NCBI RefSeq assembly: GCF_040712315.1
Contig: NC_134013.1
Coordinates: 46,031,501 to 46,095,500 of the forward strand
Direction of reading: 5' to 3'
Origin: Castanea sativa
Taxonomy: Eukaryota > Streptophyta > Magnoliopsida > Fagales > Fagaceae
Length of the DNA stretch: 64,000 nt
Part shown: in pieces, positions 47,601 to 58,936 of the stretch
How positions within the stretch are numbered: position 1 is the first letter of the stretch
Layout: each line of letters opens with the position of its first letter
Position numbers and translations under genes: made by a program
The notes under the pieces: model-generated
What the model saw: the letters and a program-made list of their open reading frames with translations, nothing else
What the model was told of the DNA's origin: nothing
Databases searched by the model: none

Positions 47601-50600
47601 GTTTCGGAGAAAAGAAGTAGTGAGGGGAAACAAGAAGTGAGGGGAAGGTTGGTTTCAAAACCAACAAGTAGTGAGGAGAAAAGTGCTTGTGTCAATAGCA
47701 AAAATGGCCATTTCAAGCTCAAAAGGTTTGGAGAGATAATTGGTAGGTAAATGAGTAATTTTACTATAGCTACATTCACATGCCTCCTTTTTTATGTCCA
47801 TTTAAACAATTAAACTCCAGATGACCAAATAGTCCACAACCCGGGTAACCTTCATCCCTGATCACTACAAGAACTTTGATTAGATCCTCATCAATGCCGC
47901 AAGGCACAGGCAAAAAGTGATAGGACCCCAAGATGTCCACACTTACTAAGTGTTCCTAAGTGGTGACTGTAGGGCCATAAATGGATAAATATTATGGTTA
48001 AAGCTTTGTTAAGAGATGGAGTATTGGACTGTGTCTTTTGGGTAGAGTCACTAGTAAGGTTGGTTTCGGAGAAAAGAAGTAGTGAGGGGAAACAAGTAGT
48101 GAGGGGAAGGTTGGTTTCAAAACCAACAAGTAGTGAGGAGAAAAGTGCTTGTGTCAATAGCAAAAATGGCCATTTCAAGCTCAAAAGGCTTGGAGAGATA
48201 ATTGGTAGGTAAATGAGTAATTTTACTATAGCTACATTCACATGCCTCCTTTTTTATGTCCATTTAAACAATTAAACTACAGAGGAGATATTGCAAATCA
48301 TTTTAAAATTAGGGAGCTGATTGTATTTATAATTTAAGGAGAACACTGCAAATGTTCCAATAGAAGATTATTGATATCCATTATAGCACAACTTTTTGAG
48401 TTAATAGCTCTCACATGGATCAAACACGAAATGCCGTGTGTTTAGTGAGTGTGCATGTATTTTTGACAATTCAAATCAATGCCCACTTGCTGGGATAAAT
48501 TCTGCAACAAGAAAATTTTTATGAAGTCCTAATGTTTGTTGATGCTCAAATGTAAATATGTAGATTTTCTTAATTGGAACACGATTTAACCCAATGCATA
48601 TATAGCTAACTTCTTTTTATGAAAGGTAAATTATTATATAGAATGGAGTTTTTTTTTTTTTAAGTAATAAAAAATATATAAATCAGAAAAAGAAGTATAC
48701 TGGTATTAAACAATCAATTACAAAAATTGCATAAATCTAATAAATAAAAAATAGAAACTAAAGAAAGATTCCTCAAGGCTGACAGCCAGTCCAATAATGT
48801 TCAGAAAAAGAACAACTTGAGAGCAGGCATAGAACTTTCAGTATCTTCAAAACTTCCGCTATTCCTTTCCCTTCAGATGCACCACATCAAGCAATGGGGG
48901 ATAAATATCCAAATATGACCAATCTGATGACGACCAAACCAACCTTGCCAGCAAGCTAAAAGCTCAACAACAGATTTTGGCATTACCCAATAAACTCCAA
49001 ACAAACCCAAAATCATGGACCATAAGTCTGAAGCAATAGGGCAATGTAGCAAAAGGTAATCAACAGATTCACCATTACATTTGCACATATAACACCAGTT
49101 TGTAAACATTACCTTTTTCTTTCTTAAATTGTCAATTGTCAAAATTTTACCTTAAGCTACAGTCCATACAAAGAAGGCTACTCTAGGAGGGGCTTTTGAT
49201 CTCCATATGAAAGGATGATCACTGGTGATCAGAAGTCGATAATAAACACCAACCTTGAAGCCTTTTTCTTGTCTGGTTTCCAGCACATTTTACCCTCCCC
49301 AATCCCCTTAATTACCATACCATAAATGGTATCCATGAAGGTCGTCAAGGACTCCAAATCCAAATCTTGTATGTCGGGTGGCGCCATGCCTTACTCAGGG
49401 TGGTCACTTGACCACCCTGACCTGATTTTATTTTATTTTTTATATATACACCTTAAAAATTGAATTTTAAATTAATATGGGTTGATGACCACCCTAGAAA
49501 ACAAACTTGACCACCCTAAAAAAGCCTTGAATACCCTAAATAAAAATTTGACCTCTCCAAAATTTTGGTCCATTGAAGGTTGAACCAAAAAAATTGTAAA
49601 AAATGCTATGTCACAACTTTTTCACATTATTGTTACGTGTAGACAAGAAAGTAATTTCAGTGGTAGGATTTAATTAAAACCAATAACTTGTCATTTAAAC
49701 TTCGCTGTGAAAGTGTTACTAAAATGTTGTGGACGTAACACTCATCAAAAATTGCCCAAACAAACAAATTATCCTAAAAGCCCAATTAAATGTTTAATTT
49801 TGATTTTTTAAATTGTATTTTCTAAAGGCATATTTTAAAATCACTATTTTTTTAAAATACACATTTTCAAATAGCTAGTCTATATATTAATGTTTGCTTT
49901 AATCTTTAGTTGAGTTTGTCAGATTTATGTGATACATTTTGTACATATGCATATGCACTAAAATAATGCTTAGATACGATATTGAACAATATAATGGTTG
50001 AATGCCTAAGTTGAATATGTTGAACAAATTTATAATTTATCCTCTAATCTTTTACTAGCACTATGGACAAATTCTTATAAACAGATCACTTATATTACAA
50101 GATTCATCTTCTAAGCAAATTCGTATTTACTTGAATAATTTTCTTTTAGATCTTAGGCTATAAGAAAATGTCTCATCTTTTCATATTAATGATCAAGATG
50201 AAATAAAAATTGTAAATTTACAAAGAGGCTTTTCTCAACCTTTTGACCATAACTTCCCTAAAAATGAAATTGGTGGAGTATTGCATTGATTTAATCCTGA
50301 ACTTTATGTATTTGCACTTCTTCTTTTTCTGGGAAGTCAATATATTTAAGCTTTATTTTATTAAATTTTGTTTAATTTAAGACTTTTAATGACTAACCTG
50401 AAAAAAATTCCTAGAGCCACCACTGCTTGTATGGCCCGTACAAAATGTAGATCCCAATGAAGAACCCCATTAGTGAACTGCATTAAATTTGCCACACTTG
50501 CCTCCTTAGTATGGCAAATTCTAAATAACTCGAGGTAACATACAGCAAGAGAACTCTCCCCGCTCAATCGGTCTTGCCAAAATTTCACCTGTGTTCCATC

Positions 50601-53600
50601 CACAACTTCATATTGAATGTGGCATGACAAAAAAGGCTAACCCTATCCATTACTTCTCCACAAACTAACTCCATAAGGACCAAGAACTGGGCTAGTACAA
50701 CACCCCCCCCCCCCCCACCTCTTCCATTGATTACCACAATTTACTTCTATCACTCTTCTCCATAGAGCATCCCTCTCAAGACCATAATGCCACAACCATT
50801 TCCCTAATAAAGCTTTATTAAAAAATCTCAATCTTCTAATACCCAAACCACCTAAAGAAAGTGGAGCGCAAACATTCACCCATTTAACTAGATGGAATTT
50901 AGTCTCTTCCCCCAAACCACCTGAAGAGATCTATTTTAGTGTTGAATTCTTAAAGGTCCTACATCACATATTGGTGCAGACAATAGATATAGGCCCCAAA
51001 TCACACATGTATATGGATGTTGATGCAAGAAGGCAGCCTACCCAACAACTTTATGGATGGATGATGGATGCCTGCTTCAATTGAGCTAGATTGATTTAGT
51101 AGAACTTATTTTATTTAAGAATTTAATTTTATTTACTTTTATGTGAAATTGTTTAAGAGTATTGTTATGCTTGGCTTGATTAGAAAAAATTCTGTTGGAA
51201 TTTCTTCAACTGGCTTGGTATTCCAGGCAACCTTAGGTGTTGATTCCTATCTTGTCCTTTTCTTCTTCTTTTTTTAAATTCTAAAATTCTTTTGAGAATT
51301 TAATGCTGCATGACGTGTGTCCACGTATAGATACCAAATTCCTCAAATATAAGCTAACACATATTTTAGACCATCATTTGTAAAGACCTGCTATGTGTCT
51401 AGGATTTTCCAATTCTAGATATGGTTCTCCAAGGATTTTCATATAGCAATTTGCACAGCACCTGTACCATGCTTCCTTAAAAAGGATTGGAACAGAATTA
51501 GTGTTCTATATTTTCTAAGCATAAATTACCAGAAAAGCATTGGAAATTTCAAGCATACCCCTGCTTAGCAAGTTCTTGAAGAAGCAAACCATTGCCTGTC
51601 CCAATATCAAGAACACTCCATGTAGACAGATATTTATCACCCTGATCAACCAGCTGAGACTTGGTATCATCAACATGATTCGGTAATTGACCATGAGAAA
51701 TGTCAATACACAAACCTTTGGTCCAAGAAGCAACTAATTCCATGACATCAGCTCCAAACCTATAGAAACAGAGGCAAACAAACAAAGAGATGAATTCCAG
51801 TGAATGTGATATCCTCTCAGTCTTCCATTGTTTTTTTTTCCCCCACCAAAGAGAAATCTACCTAAATCAACAACCTAATAATAAATTAATGAAGGTCAAA
51901 TAGACCAATAATTTATAAGAAAACAGCGAAAGATAGGAATATACATAAGAACATTTTATTACAGCACCATCCCCGTCATTTAGCAGATCCAAACATCTTT
52001 TCTTGATGAAATTAAAATGTAACAATCCCAGACATACCGACCTTAGTTACCTTAAAGGCCCAAGAGTAATTTAAGCTAATTCAAAAAAATCTATCTCATT
52101 AGAAAGTGCATTAAATCATTTTAGAGTTCTTCTCACTAAATTTCAGCAATTCCTTTAGCATAGACCTAAGGTGAAACCTCAAGAATATATCACAGAGAAG
52201 ATACTGAAGAAGCCATCAGCCACAGTATGTGAAGCAATGCTTCTAACCCAGAAGTTTGTATTTAATGCATGAACCTCTACTTTTACTGATTGAAGTGTAT
52301 CCAGTGTGTTTCAATTTTTAACTCACACTCAAGGTGTACCTCTTAAGCAATCTTTCAAAATGTGTAAAATTCGCTTCACACGAATTGGATGCATTAACCA
52401 TTTTGTAATTATTCCTGTCAATTTAGAACGAAATTAAAATTTAACCATAAAACATGACTATCCTGCTCCTAACTCGCACACTTTTGACCATTTGTAACAT
52501 GGCTGGATCATGCTCAAAGAAGTTTCCATATGGTCTCTTTTCCTTTAGGATTCTACATTCCTAGGAGGTAACCCACAACCTCACCATTTACCCCATTCTT
52601 TATAGAGGGAGGAAGTGCCATTAGATCTAAAGCTCATTGGCATGTCAAATAAATATAAAAGATAAATATCGTGCAAAATAGCAATAATGTAAAAACCCAA
52701 TTAAGAAAGTTCATGGTTTCATTTTTGAAAAAAAAAAAAAAAGTAATGGAAGTATTGTAATTGACTCTCTAAGTCTCTAATCTATTGCTATTCCCACAAG
52801 TCACAACAAACATTGGATAATAACAGAAGAATTTTATATATCCAAATAAAAACTTACCAAACTTCACCGGCATGGCCATGTTCGCGAAAATTTGTCAACT
52901 CATCAGCATAAGCAGAGTCCCAATAACTCTGAAGCCCTAGCATCGATTGCGCTGCTTCTTCAGCCTCTACTTCCTCCTTGTCAGAACTGCATAGATACAA
53001 AACACATCATTTGAAAACCAATTTGCACGCACTATCAACCAATAATGAACAAGCTTCAACATTTCATCTCTGGTAATATTTCAAACAAATCACCTACTCC
53101 TAAAACCTCCTAACGCTATACATTTCAAAGTAAATCAGCAACTCCATTTAGCTATAGAAAATTTACATCTAATGCATAATAGTCTTTGAATTAACAAAGA
53201 TGAATTTGACAGAGCCAACCAAAATTTCAAATCTCAACGCGTATTACTCTTACTCTTACACCTTGTTCTTTTAAAATATTCAGAAAACCTCATCGATTAA
53301 TTCTAGAAGCTTCATATCACAATCACACATCCAAAATCATAAACAGTTTCAGAACTTCGCTAACCAAAAAAAAAAACAGAAACCAAGCATTGGAATTCGT
53401 AATTCCGCGATAGACATTTTAAAAAAAAAAATCTCGGGAAACAAACAGAACGTTAAATAGAAAAAGAGATGGGAGACCTGTAATCGGAGGAAGGGGCGGG
53501 GGGGAAGTTGGCGGCGGAGAGGGCGTCGGCGGCGTCGGTCTGGCGCTGGTCATCGTCGAGAGTGCTGCCGTACTCGCTCTTGATGGACCATGAGTCGGCG

Positions 53601-53704
53601 GCGACGGAGCGCTCGTCGTCGGAGATGAGATCGGAGACCACCGCGCCTCGGCTTTGCTGAGACGAGAGCTCTGGGTCCTCCGGAGCCAATCGGATACCAG
53701 CCAT
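38674..53704 (-). CDS. Protein-lysine N-methyltransferase, METTL10/EFM4 type (EEF1AKMT2), seven exons, about 342 residues
   Basis: Coding exons on the minus strand are 53704-53478, 52986-52858, 51759-51559, 40626-40530, 39558-39455, 39117-39066 and 38892-38674, all with GT..AG introns and matching phases. The class I SAM-dependent fold is clear: [11 protein letters not shown] then [11 protein letters not shown], motif [10 protein letters not shown] (168-176), motif [11 protein letters not shown] (192-200, Asp-194 expected to bind the SAM ribose), [17 protein letters not shown], and a C-terminal [14 protein letters not shown] followed by [13 protein letters not shown]. Family members methylate a lysine of elongation factor eEF1A in the cytosol. 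Residues 1-110 are acidic, Ser-rich and probably disordered, as in plant homologues. Intron 3 is 10.9 kb and full of transposons. No break is seen. Confidence 0.92.
40709..41040 (-). mobile_element. L1 3'-tail remnants
   Basis: Two T-runs followed by ggatagataac (about 40709) and ggataagtaatag (about 40983) are read on the minus strand as ...TTACTTATCC plus poly(A). This is the 3' end signature shared by the L1 fragments elsewhere in the window (11775, 43370, 48650). The bodies are too short or diverged to show coding sequence. Confidence 0.35.
41513..42637. mobile_element. Mutator-like non-autonomous element (1125 bp) with inverted repeats of about 290 bp
   Basis: The ends read GGGAAATTACACTTT and, on the other strand, GGGAGAAATTACACTTTCCC. 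Both arms carry repeated (c)accctaaactata and ttacactttgcaccc words over nearly 300 bp. Flanking AATACTCCA (41504-41512) and AATACTCCT (42638-42646) make a 9-bp target duplication with one mismatch, the Mutator size. Each arm contains a short frame in opposite orientation beginning M(A/T)HSLKTKTP, which is inverted-repeat sequence and not a gene. The centre has an A-run and AT-rich DNA. No transposase is present. Confidence 0.8.
44098..45400 (-). pseudogene. Second L1 fragment (C-terminal zf-RVT part) embedded in the first
   Basis: On the minus strand, 45298-44912 holds [29 protein letters not shown], the SxGxxLWKxIRxGW-type segment after the L1 RT. 44540-44280 holds [17 protein letters not shown] and [31 protein letters not shown], matching the zinc-knuckle zf-RVT end also seen at 48873-49142. 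The ALIPK-coding stretch of the outer LINE is present on both sides (about 44047-44075 and 45412-45440). This could be an imperfect target duplication or two overlapping copies. Confidence 0.55.
44607..44640. repeat. Poly(A) run of 34
   Basis: An uninterrupted A-run inside the embedded L1 fragment. It is on the plus strand, so it is not that element's own 3' tail. Confidence 0.85.
47352..48275. repeat. Near-identical 462-bp tandem duplication
   Basis: Copies at about 47352-47813 and 47814-48275 share start (tccagatgaccaaatagtcc) and end (tttaaacaattaaac). I see fewer than ten differences, for example cacaaggc/cgcaaggc, agatatcc/agatgtcc, caagaagtg/caagtagtg, aggtttgg/aggcttgg and one G indel. 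Each copy has an open frame on both strands (minus 116 codons at 47429-47779 and 47891-48241; plus 72 codons). The encoded sequences match no family I know. The duplication is recent and within the methyltransferase intron. Confidence 0.85.
49374..50425. mobile_element. Non-autonomous hAT element (1052 bp) inside the L1
   Basis: CTTGTATG lies directly on both sides (49366-49373 and 50426-50433), a perfect 8-bp duplication of the L1 sequence. The right end on the other strand starts CAGTGGTGGCTCTAGG, a good plant hAT terminus (CAGNGGCGG type). The left end, TCGGGTGGCGCCATG, is a mutated match. The L1 coding sequence resumes after it. The interior has gtggtcacttgaccaccctg near the left end and a nested MITE-like hairpin (about 49603-49750), and no transposase. 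Confidence 0.75.
50702..50717. repeat. Poly(C) run
   Basis: About 16 consecutive C bases within the L1 C-terminal frame (a run of Gly codons on the minus strand). Homopolymer G/C runs this long are rare in the window and are a likely sequencing-error spot. Confidence 0.7.
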
Positions 53705-53960
53705 TTCTACTATTTCTCGTTTTTCAATACAAGGAAAGAGAGAGAGATTGGGAAATGAAACGTCAGTGATATTGGGATTTGGGAGTGATGAGATGAGACT
53801 CTCTTACTTTCAAATTGTTTTAAGGTTACAACACTGGACTAGTAGTCTATTCTTCTATTTGAACTTTCCGGTTCGGATCTTCCATTTGGATCCACTCTAC
53901 CACACAGAACAATACCACCCTATACTCTATACTCTATACTCTATACTCTACTCTATACAC
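53705..53960 (-). promoter_or_regulatory. Leader and proximal promoter of the methyltransferase gene
   Basis: Just upstream of the ATG the minus strand is pyrimidine-rich (CAATCTCTCTCTCTTTCC), as in plant leaders. Further up lies a heptamer tandem array, tatactc repeated about five times (53921-53958 on the plus strand), whose reverse reads GAGTATA. No unambiguous TATA box was found outside this array. Confidence 0.4.
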
Positions 53961-54989
53961 TGTACACTTCGGTACATATCACATCGCTGTCACGTGATCC
54001 GCATCCTTCCTCTCACCTCGAAGAAATCTTTTTTTTTTTTAAAAGGAGAACTTCAAAGGATTAATGTTGCAATAAGCGATATTTGAAAGAGGAGAAATTC
54101 AATAAGGATGGAGTGTAAATCTTTTGGTTTATATCAACCAATGAGAACATGTCGTATCAGCCTTCTATTAAAGATTTATTGTAAAATCAATATATCTTAA
54201 TACACCTAATAACATTTATAAAAAAAAAAAATTATATTGCACGTTTTTCTGTTTCTAAAAAAGGTCTTTAAAATCTCATCTCCTGCCTCAGTTTCTCTAC
54301 CTCTCACCACAAACCTCAACAAACATCTATTTTTCTGCCACATTTCCTTGCCGGGCCTCCGTTCTCCGCCTCATCAATTCGCCGGAGCTGCTATTGAAAC
54401 CTTGAGAATGGAATATATGACTTCAAGGTCTAGTTTGCTATATTTTGTTGTGGGTTTTACTAGGTTTGATGGTTTGGGTTTGCACAGTAACAGAATTTTG
54501 TTTTTTGTTCCACAATTAACATAGAGACATAGAATACTGTCTTTAATTGATAGTCGCCGAAATCTTGTTTGTCTTTTGTTCCATATTTTGAAATATTGAT
54601 AGTTGTTGTTAACATAAGATCTTTTATCCATTAATTGTTAGAGCAAGTGAATTAATTTTATTTTCTTGTCCATTAAGGGTCTCTGCCAATCTAATTGTTG
54701 GGCTTGACGGTATTGGTAGTTTTGTAATTGAACAAATCTTGAATGTCTCTTCAATTGTTCATATGAATGCTGAAACAATTAGATTTCAGATTTTTTGTTT
54801 TTTTTTTACAGGAAATGATGAGATTTGGGTATAAGTTTGTTCTAAAATTAAAGACGCTGATAAAAATGGGAGTTAGATGTTATTAAATGCGGTAGTATGT
54901 ATTTCTCATTAAGTAAAAGACTAACGTGACAATTTATTATTGGATGTGTAAAATAAGGGTTTTACATCTCGTCCTTACCAAATTCGGAC
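53961..54989. other. Intergenic DNA, no gene recognised
   Basis: A 95-codon plus-strand frame at 54237-54524 begins with low-complexity Ser/Leu-rich sequence and shows no splice-supported continuation. No element ends were identified. Confidence 0.5.
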
Positions 54990-55856
54990 TCTATTTGGAA
55001 AGTAAAAAAAAATTCCTCCAGGTTTACTTGGGAGAAATTTCCTCCTATTCTAATTAAAATAAATTAAGGACTTTTAATCATACAAAAATTCTAATCTCAT
55101 TAGAATGTAGACAAGTCTTAAACAATTTAGGACTAAAAGTTCTATTTAACTAATATCTTTGATCTCATTAAGTCTTTTAATTAGACAATGATTAATAAAT
55201 GTCTTTAACTTTTAAGGACCATAAAAATTAATCACTTTATATAAAACCATGTGTAATCTCATCACACATAACATTGCCTTTTATCAAAGTTTTAACACTT
55301 AATAAAAAAGCAAGTGAAAATTCAAAATTCAGTACCTTCAATTGGTCAAACCTTCTTCTCAATCGATCGAAAAAGTGAAGAAATTCATCACCAAGCCACT
55401 GCCCCGTTCGATCAATTCTCGATTCCTGCTCAATTGATCGAAAAAAACATTCGATCAATCGAAAGGAATTCTCGATCGATCGAGACAATGAAGAATTTCA
55501 TCACAGAGTTTCTACCTGAATCGATCGGTTCTCGATTCCTCTTCGATCAATTGAATGTCGATCGAAAGGAATTCTCGATCAATCGAAACTCGCAAAACTG
55601 AATTTTTCTCAGAATTTTCTAGTAACCGTTTTTGACATCTTCATAGTTCTTCCATCAAAAACACCTTTTGATTTTATCAACTAAGATTTATAGATCAAAC
55701 ATTAGGGTTTTCAATATCAAGATTAAGAACCTTAGTAATACTAGAAGCCTTGAAAACATAATCCTAATCTCATTAGGAATAAATTTCATTAAAGGATTTT
55801 AACCAGTAACCAAAATACTTTAATTCTAGCATTAACATTCTGCTTGATCATCTATA

Positions 55857-55918
<62 letters not shown>

Positions 55919-56661
55919 AGGCCATGAATCCTATATATTATCAATCCGAATGAAATTAGGCCTTGAATCCTATTTAAAATCAATCAAAGGTTATCAATTT
56001 GGATAACATATAAAGCACTTCAATCCTGATAACATACGGATTCCACGAATATAAAAGCATGAAACGGCACCATTGATAACAAAAATTATGTAGAAAAAAC
56101 TACTGCAAAATTTTGAAAACACCAAGAAAACGGTTTTTCTTTAATTCTAAAACTCAATCACATATACAAGCATGATATTGAAGACCGCTCTGATACCAAT
56201 TGTTGGAAAAACTGGTTTTGCATCTCAAACAAAACACACAGCAAAAGCAACAAACACAGATCTACTTCATTAATAAGAGATAACATGTAACCTTGAATTC
56301 TAGAACAAAGAATAGAAAGCGTATCTTGGTGCAGTGAAATTCAAAACCAAATATTAGAAATACTTAGGAACACTTTTAATTTTCACTCAAATTCCACTTG
56401 CTACCCAAGAAGTGTGGTCTCTCAATCAGTTTACACGTATGTATTCAAGGGAGAATAAGAGAGTGACTTACACTCACATACAAACCATTTCATGAATTAC
56501 CATTCATTCATCACAAAATTCTATATGTTTCTCTCCTTATATATAACTGATTATCCAATTGGGCTAGCCTTTTGGGCCATTCCAATTGAGTTTTAATATG
56601 TGGCTTGGAGTAGGACCAAAATGGAACAAATAAGACTTTAGCTCGAATGAGCCTTGGGCTT
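54990..56661 (-). pseudogene. Copia element E: 5' LTR fragment, primer-binding site and leader
   Basis: On the minus strand the LTR end (…TTTTTCCAACA, from 56201) is followed by TTGGTATCAGAGCGG (56185-56199), an excellent initiator-tRNA-Met primer-binding site. The LTR (56201-56661) is homologous to those of elements A and B (shared ggtctctcaatcagttt, cttttgggc(c)attccaatt, agccttgggctttg) and is cut by gypsy element F at 56662. The leader contains many copies of tcgatcgat-type words (55340-55600) and the 55040-55190 block shared with element B. No gag frame is left. Confidence 0.7.
55860..55915. repeat. (GT)n microsatellite, about 27 units
   Basis: An uninterrupted GT run in the leader of element E. 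Confidence 0.95.
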
Positions 56662-58747
56662 TGTAGACATTCGATTTTGCACCCATGATCTAATCAAGGA
56701 AGACAACTAGAGTGACCATCCATGTACCCTAAAAATCATGATTGCATTACATTCATTGCATATCATAAGAATGATCTTGAGATTCTAACGGTCACGATGG
56801 TATGTCCGGTTTCTAAATTGGACTGTCGGATCGAAAGATATCACATGATTAAGTTCGCACTGTCTGCATGCATTGTGTCTAGGTAAAGTCTACCACGCAT
56901 GATTAATTTAAATTATTTCTGATTGGTTAAACAATTAAAATGAATTAAATAATTTTATGATTGGTTCATAATTAGTATTTAAAATAGGATTTCTTGCATA
57001 GGAATAAAAGAGATAATTGGATAACAATAAAATTGTGGATAATTTGAACTTTATCAAGATTTATTTTAGAGTATTTATCTACAAGATAATTGTTGCTAAA
57101 AAGACCGGAATTATCCAGAAAAGAATTCAAAAAATTGGAATCCGAATTGGAAACATGTCTAAGTGCATGGCCCAACGCAGGAAAACCCTAAAAAGGGAGT
57201 CCAAAAGGCACTTAAACACAAAAGTGTGATCAACACTCAAGAGTGACATTCGGTACTTTTGGAGTGCCAGACTTTTTAAGCAGAAGGATGCGTCCCGATT
57301 CACTTTGGCCCAACTTCCTTCAAGTGACGATAGGACACATCCTTTTCGACTTTTTCACAGAAGGATGCGTCCCAATTCTCATTTTATACATCATTGCTTA
57401 TTTTTTAAGCATCCTAGCCTCTATAAATAGGGACTGGATTTCAAAATTCAGCACACTCTTTTATGCTCTCCAGGGGGACACGTTTTTACATTCTCAAATT
57501 ACTCATATTTCTGACTCCTCTTTCTGATATTCTCTCTCTTAAAGCTAGGGTTTTTAGGTTTCAAAGATAATTGCATAAGTTTCTTTGAACCCCTGAAATA
57601 TCCTCTTAAGAAGAAGAGTGCTCCATGCAAGAGGTTGTTTTCTTATTACCCTTTTCTTTTCTGTATGCTTCTCTTATTATGATGATGTTTGTTTGTTTAT
57701 ATTTTTAGTTAAGTTGTTTTAAAGTATTCATATCATGAGTTGTTGATTTATTTTGTCAAAACATGTTCTTAATTCTTTTTTTCAAAAATCTGCATGTTAT
57801 CAATTTATTTTCTCAAAATTAAAATGGATCTACATCTTCATTAGGTATAGATCTAAATTTTTCTTAAAATTAAATTTGATCTACATCTTCATTAGATGTA
57901 GATTTGAATTATTCTTAAAACAAAAACGGATCTGCATCTTCATTAGATGCAAATCTGATTTGTTCTTAACATAGTAGATTTTGGAAATAAAAAGACCATG
58001 AATGGTTGATTTGTTGTGTTTGTTTTTTTTATATATATGTAGCATGATTTTTTTTCATAAATGAATTCTCTTCTTAAGAAAGCTCTTTCATGTTTTTTGA
58101 ATGTATAAAAAAAATTGATTTGAATTTTTAAACATATAAATTTGATTTCTTTTCATTATCACAAAACAGATCTGGATTTTTGCAAATCAAAAACCTTTTT
58201 TTAAGTTTTCAAAAAAAGATCTGATTTTCCTAAACCCAAAATCAATTTTTTTTTAATCACAAAAACGGATTTGAATTTTTTTACAAAGAAGGGGATGCAT
58301 TCATAAATAAGTTTGTGCGATTTAATTTTGTTCATGTGTTCAACATATCATTCATGTCATGCATAAAAATGGTACATTGGTTGCCTAACACTTTCCCATT
58401 CCGTAACCTAACCTCCGAACTTAGTTCTTTTGGATAGGTAGATCTAGGCTTTATCTTTATTTTATTTTTTTTGGTAGATTGCAACTAGGACAAAAAGACA
58501 TGTCATTATTTGGTAGTTTGTAACTAGGACCCAAGGCCATGTAATTCTCAATTTTTCAAACATGTACTTTTCTATTCAATCAAAGAAACAAAGCAATTCC
58601 GTTATGTATTTTTTTATTTAGTTTTTCTTATTTTTTGTATATAAAAAATAAGTGGCGACTCCACACCACTTACCCAAAAAGAGAGGTGTCTTGAAAAAGC
58701 ACCTAAATCTCTTTTTTGAGAGCACCCAATTTGCCCGGTCTCTCACA
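56662..58747 (+). mobile_element. Ty3/gypsy element F: 5' LTR (2086 bp)
   Basis: It starts TGTAGACATTCGATTTTGC and ends GGTCTCTCACA. Immediately after comes GTGGCAACTCCACTGGGGA (58748 onward), the position and form of the primer-binding region in this plant gypsy group. Within it are a TATA-like ctctataaataggg (near 57420), a CT-rich transcript start, a threefold diverged repeat of ggatctacatcttcattag (57825-57960), and 3' landmarks shared with the solo LTR at 29317-31248. Confidence 0.8.
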
Positions 58748-58936
58748 GTGGCAACTCCACTGGGGATGTCAAGGGCTAAGCTTCGTGTTAGACTTAAGTG
58801 ACCAAATGTGTACCCTTTGCATGATATTGTTATTTGTTTGTTTGTTTGTTTATATTTGTTCTATTTGTTGAGATGTTGTATGATATTTTGTTGTGTGTAT
58901 TGTTTGTTATAAGCTTTCCCTAACTATCATAGTGTA

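Larger units (their letters stand above)
48649..50937 (-). pseudogene. L1-type LINE 3' half, interrupted by a hAT element
   Basis: The minus strand from 50937 reads [44 protein letters not shown], then [18 protein letters not shown] (50361-50630), the L1 C-terminal region after RT. The hAT element (49374-50425) follows. The zf-RVT end is [19 protein letters not shown] with CPIASDLW (48873-49142; C-x2-C...H-x4-C type). The 3' tail ends at a T-run (48650-48661, poly(A) on the minus strand). It is 5'-truncated with a few stops, and is better preserved than the L1 at 42900-46480. Confidence 0.75.
40627..51558 (-). other. Intron 3 of the methyltransferase gene (10.9 kb), transposon-filled
   Basis: The donor (CAGGG|GTATGC) and acceptor (TTCAG|GTTCTC) join motif I to motif II of the enzyme in frame. 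Inside are L1 tails, a Mutator-like element, at least two L1 bodies in the same (minus) sense as the gene, a hAT element within an L1, and a 462-bp tandem duplication. All are listed separately. The remaining sequence shows nothing recognisable. Confidence 0.85.

Noticed and set aside
47429..48241. 116-codon minus frames repeated twice as a possible duplicated gene
   Set aside because: They arise from the tandem duplication, have no known domain, promoter or splice evidence, and both strands are open. Kept only as a finding about the repeat.
54237..54524. 95-codon plus-strand frame right of the methyltransferase gene
   Set aside because: It has no recognisable domain, no clear promoter or splice continuation, and low-complexity leader-like composition.
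55340..55600. CRISPR-like or satellite array from repeated tcgatcgat words
   Set aside because: The spacing is irregular and the words are short and variable. The region is the leader of copia element E in a plant genome.
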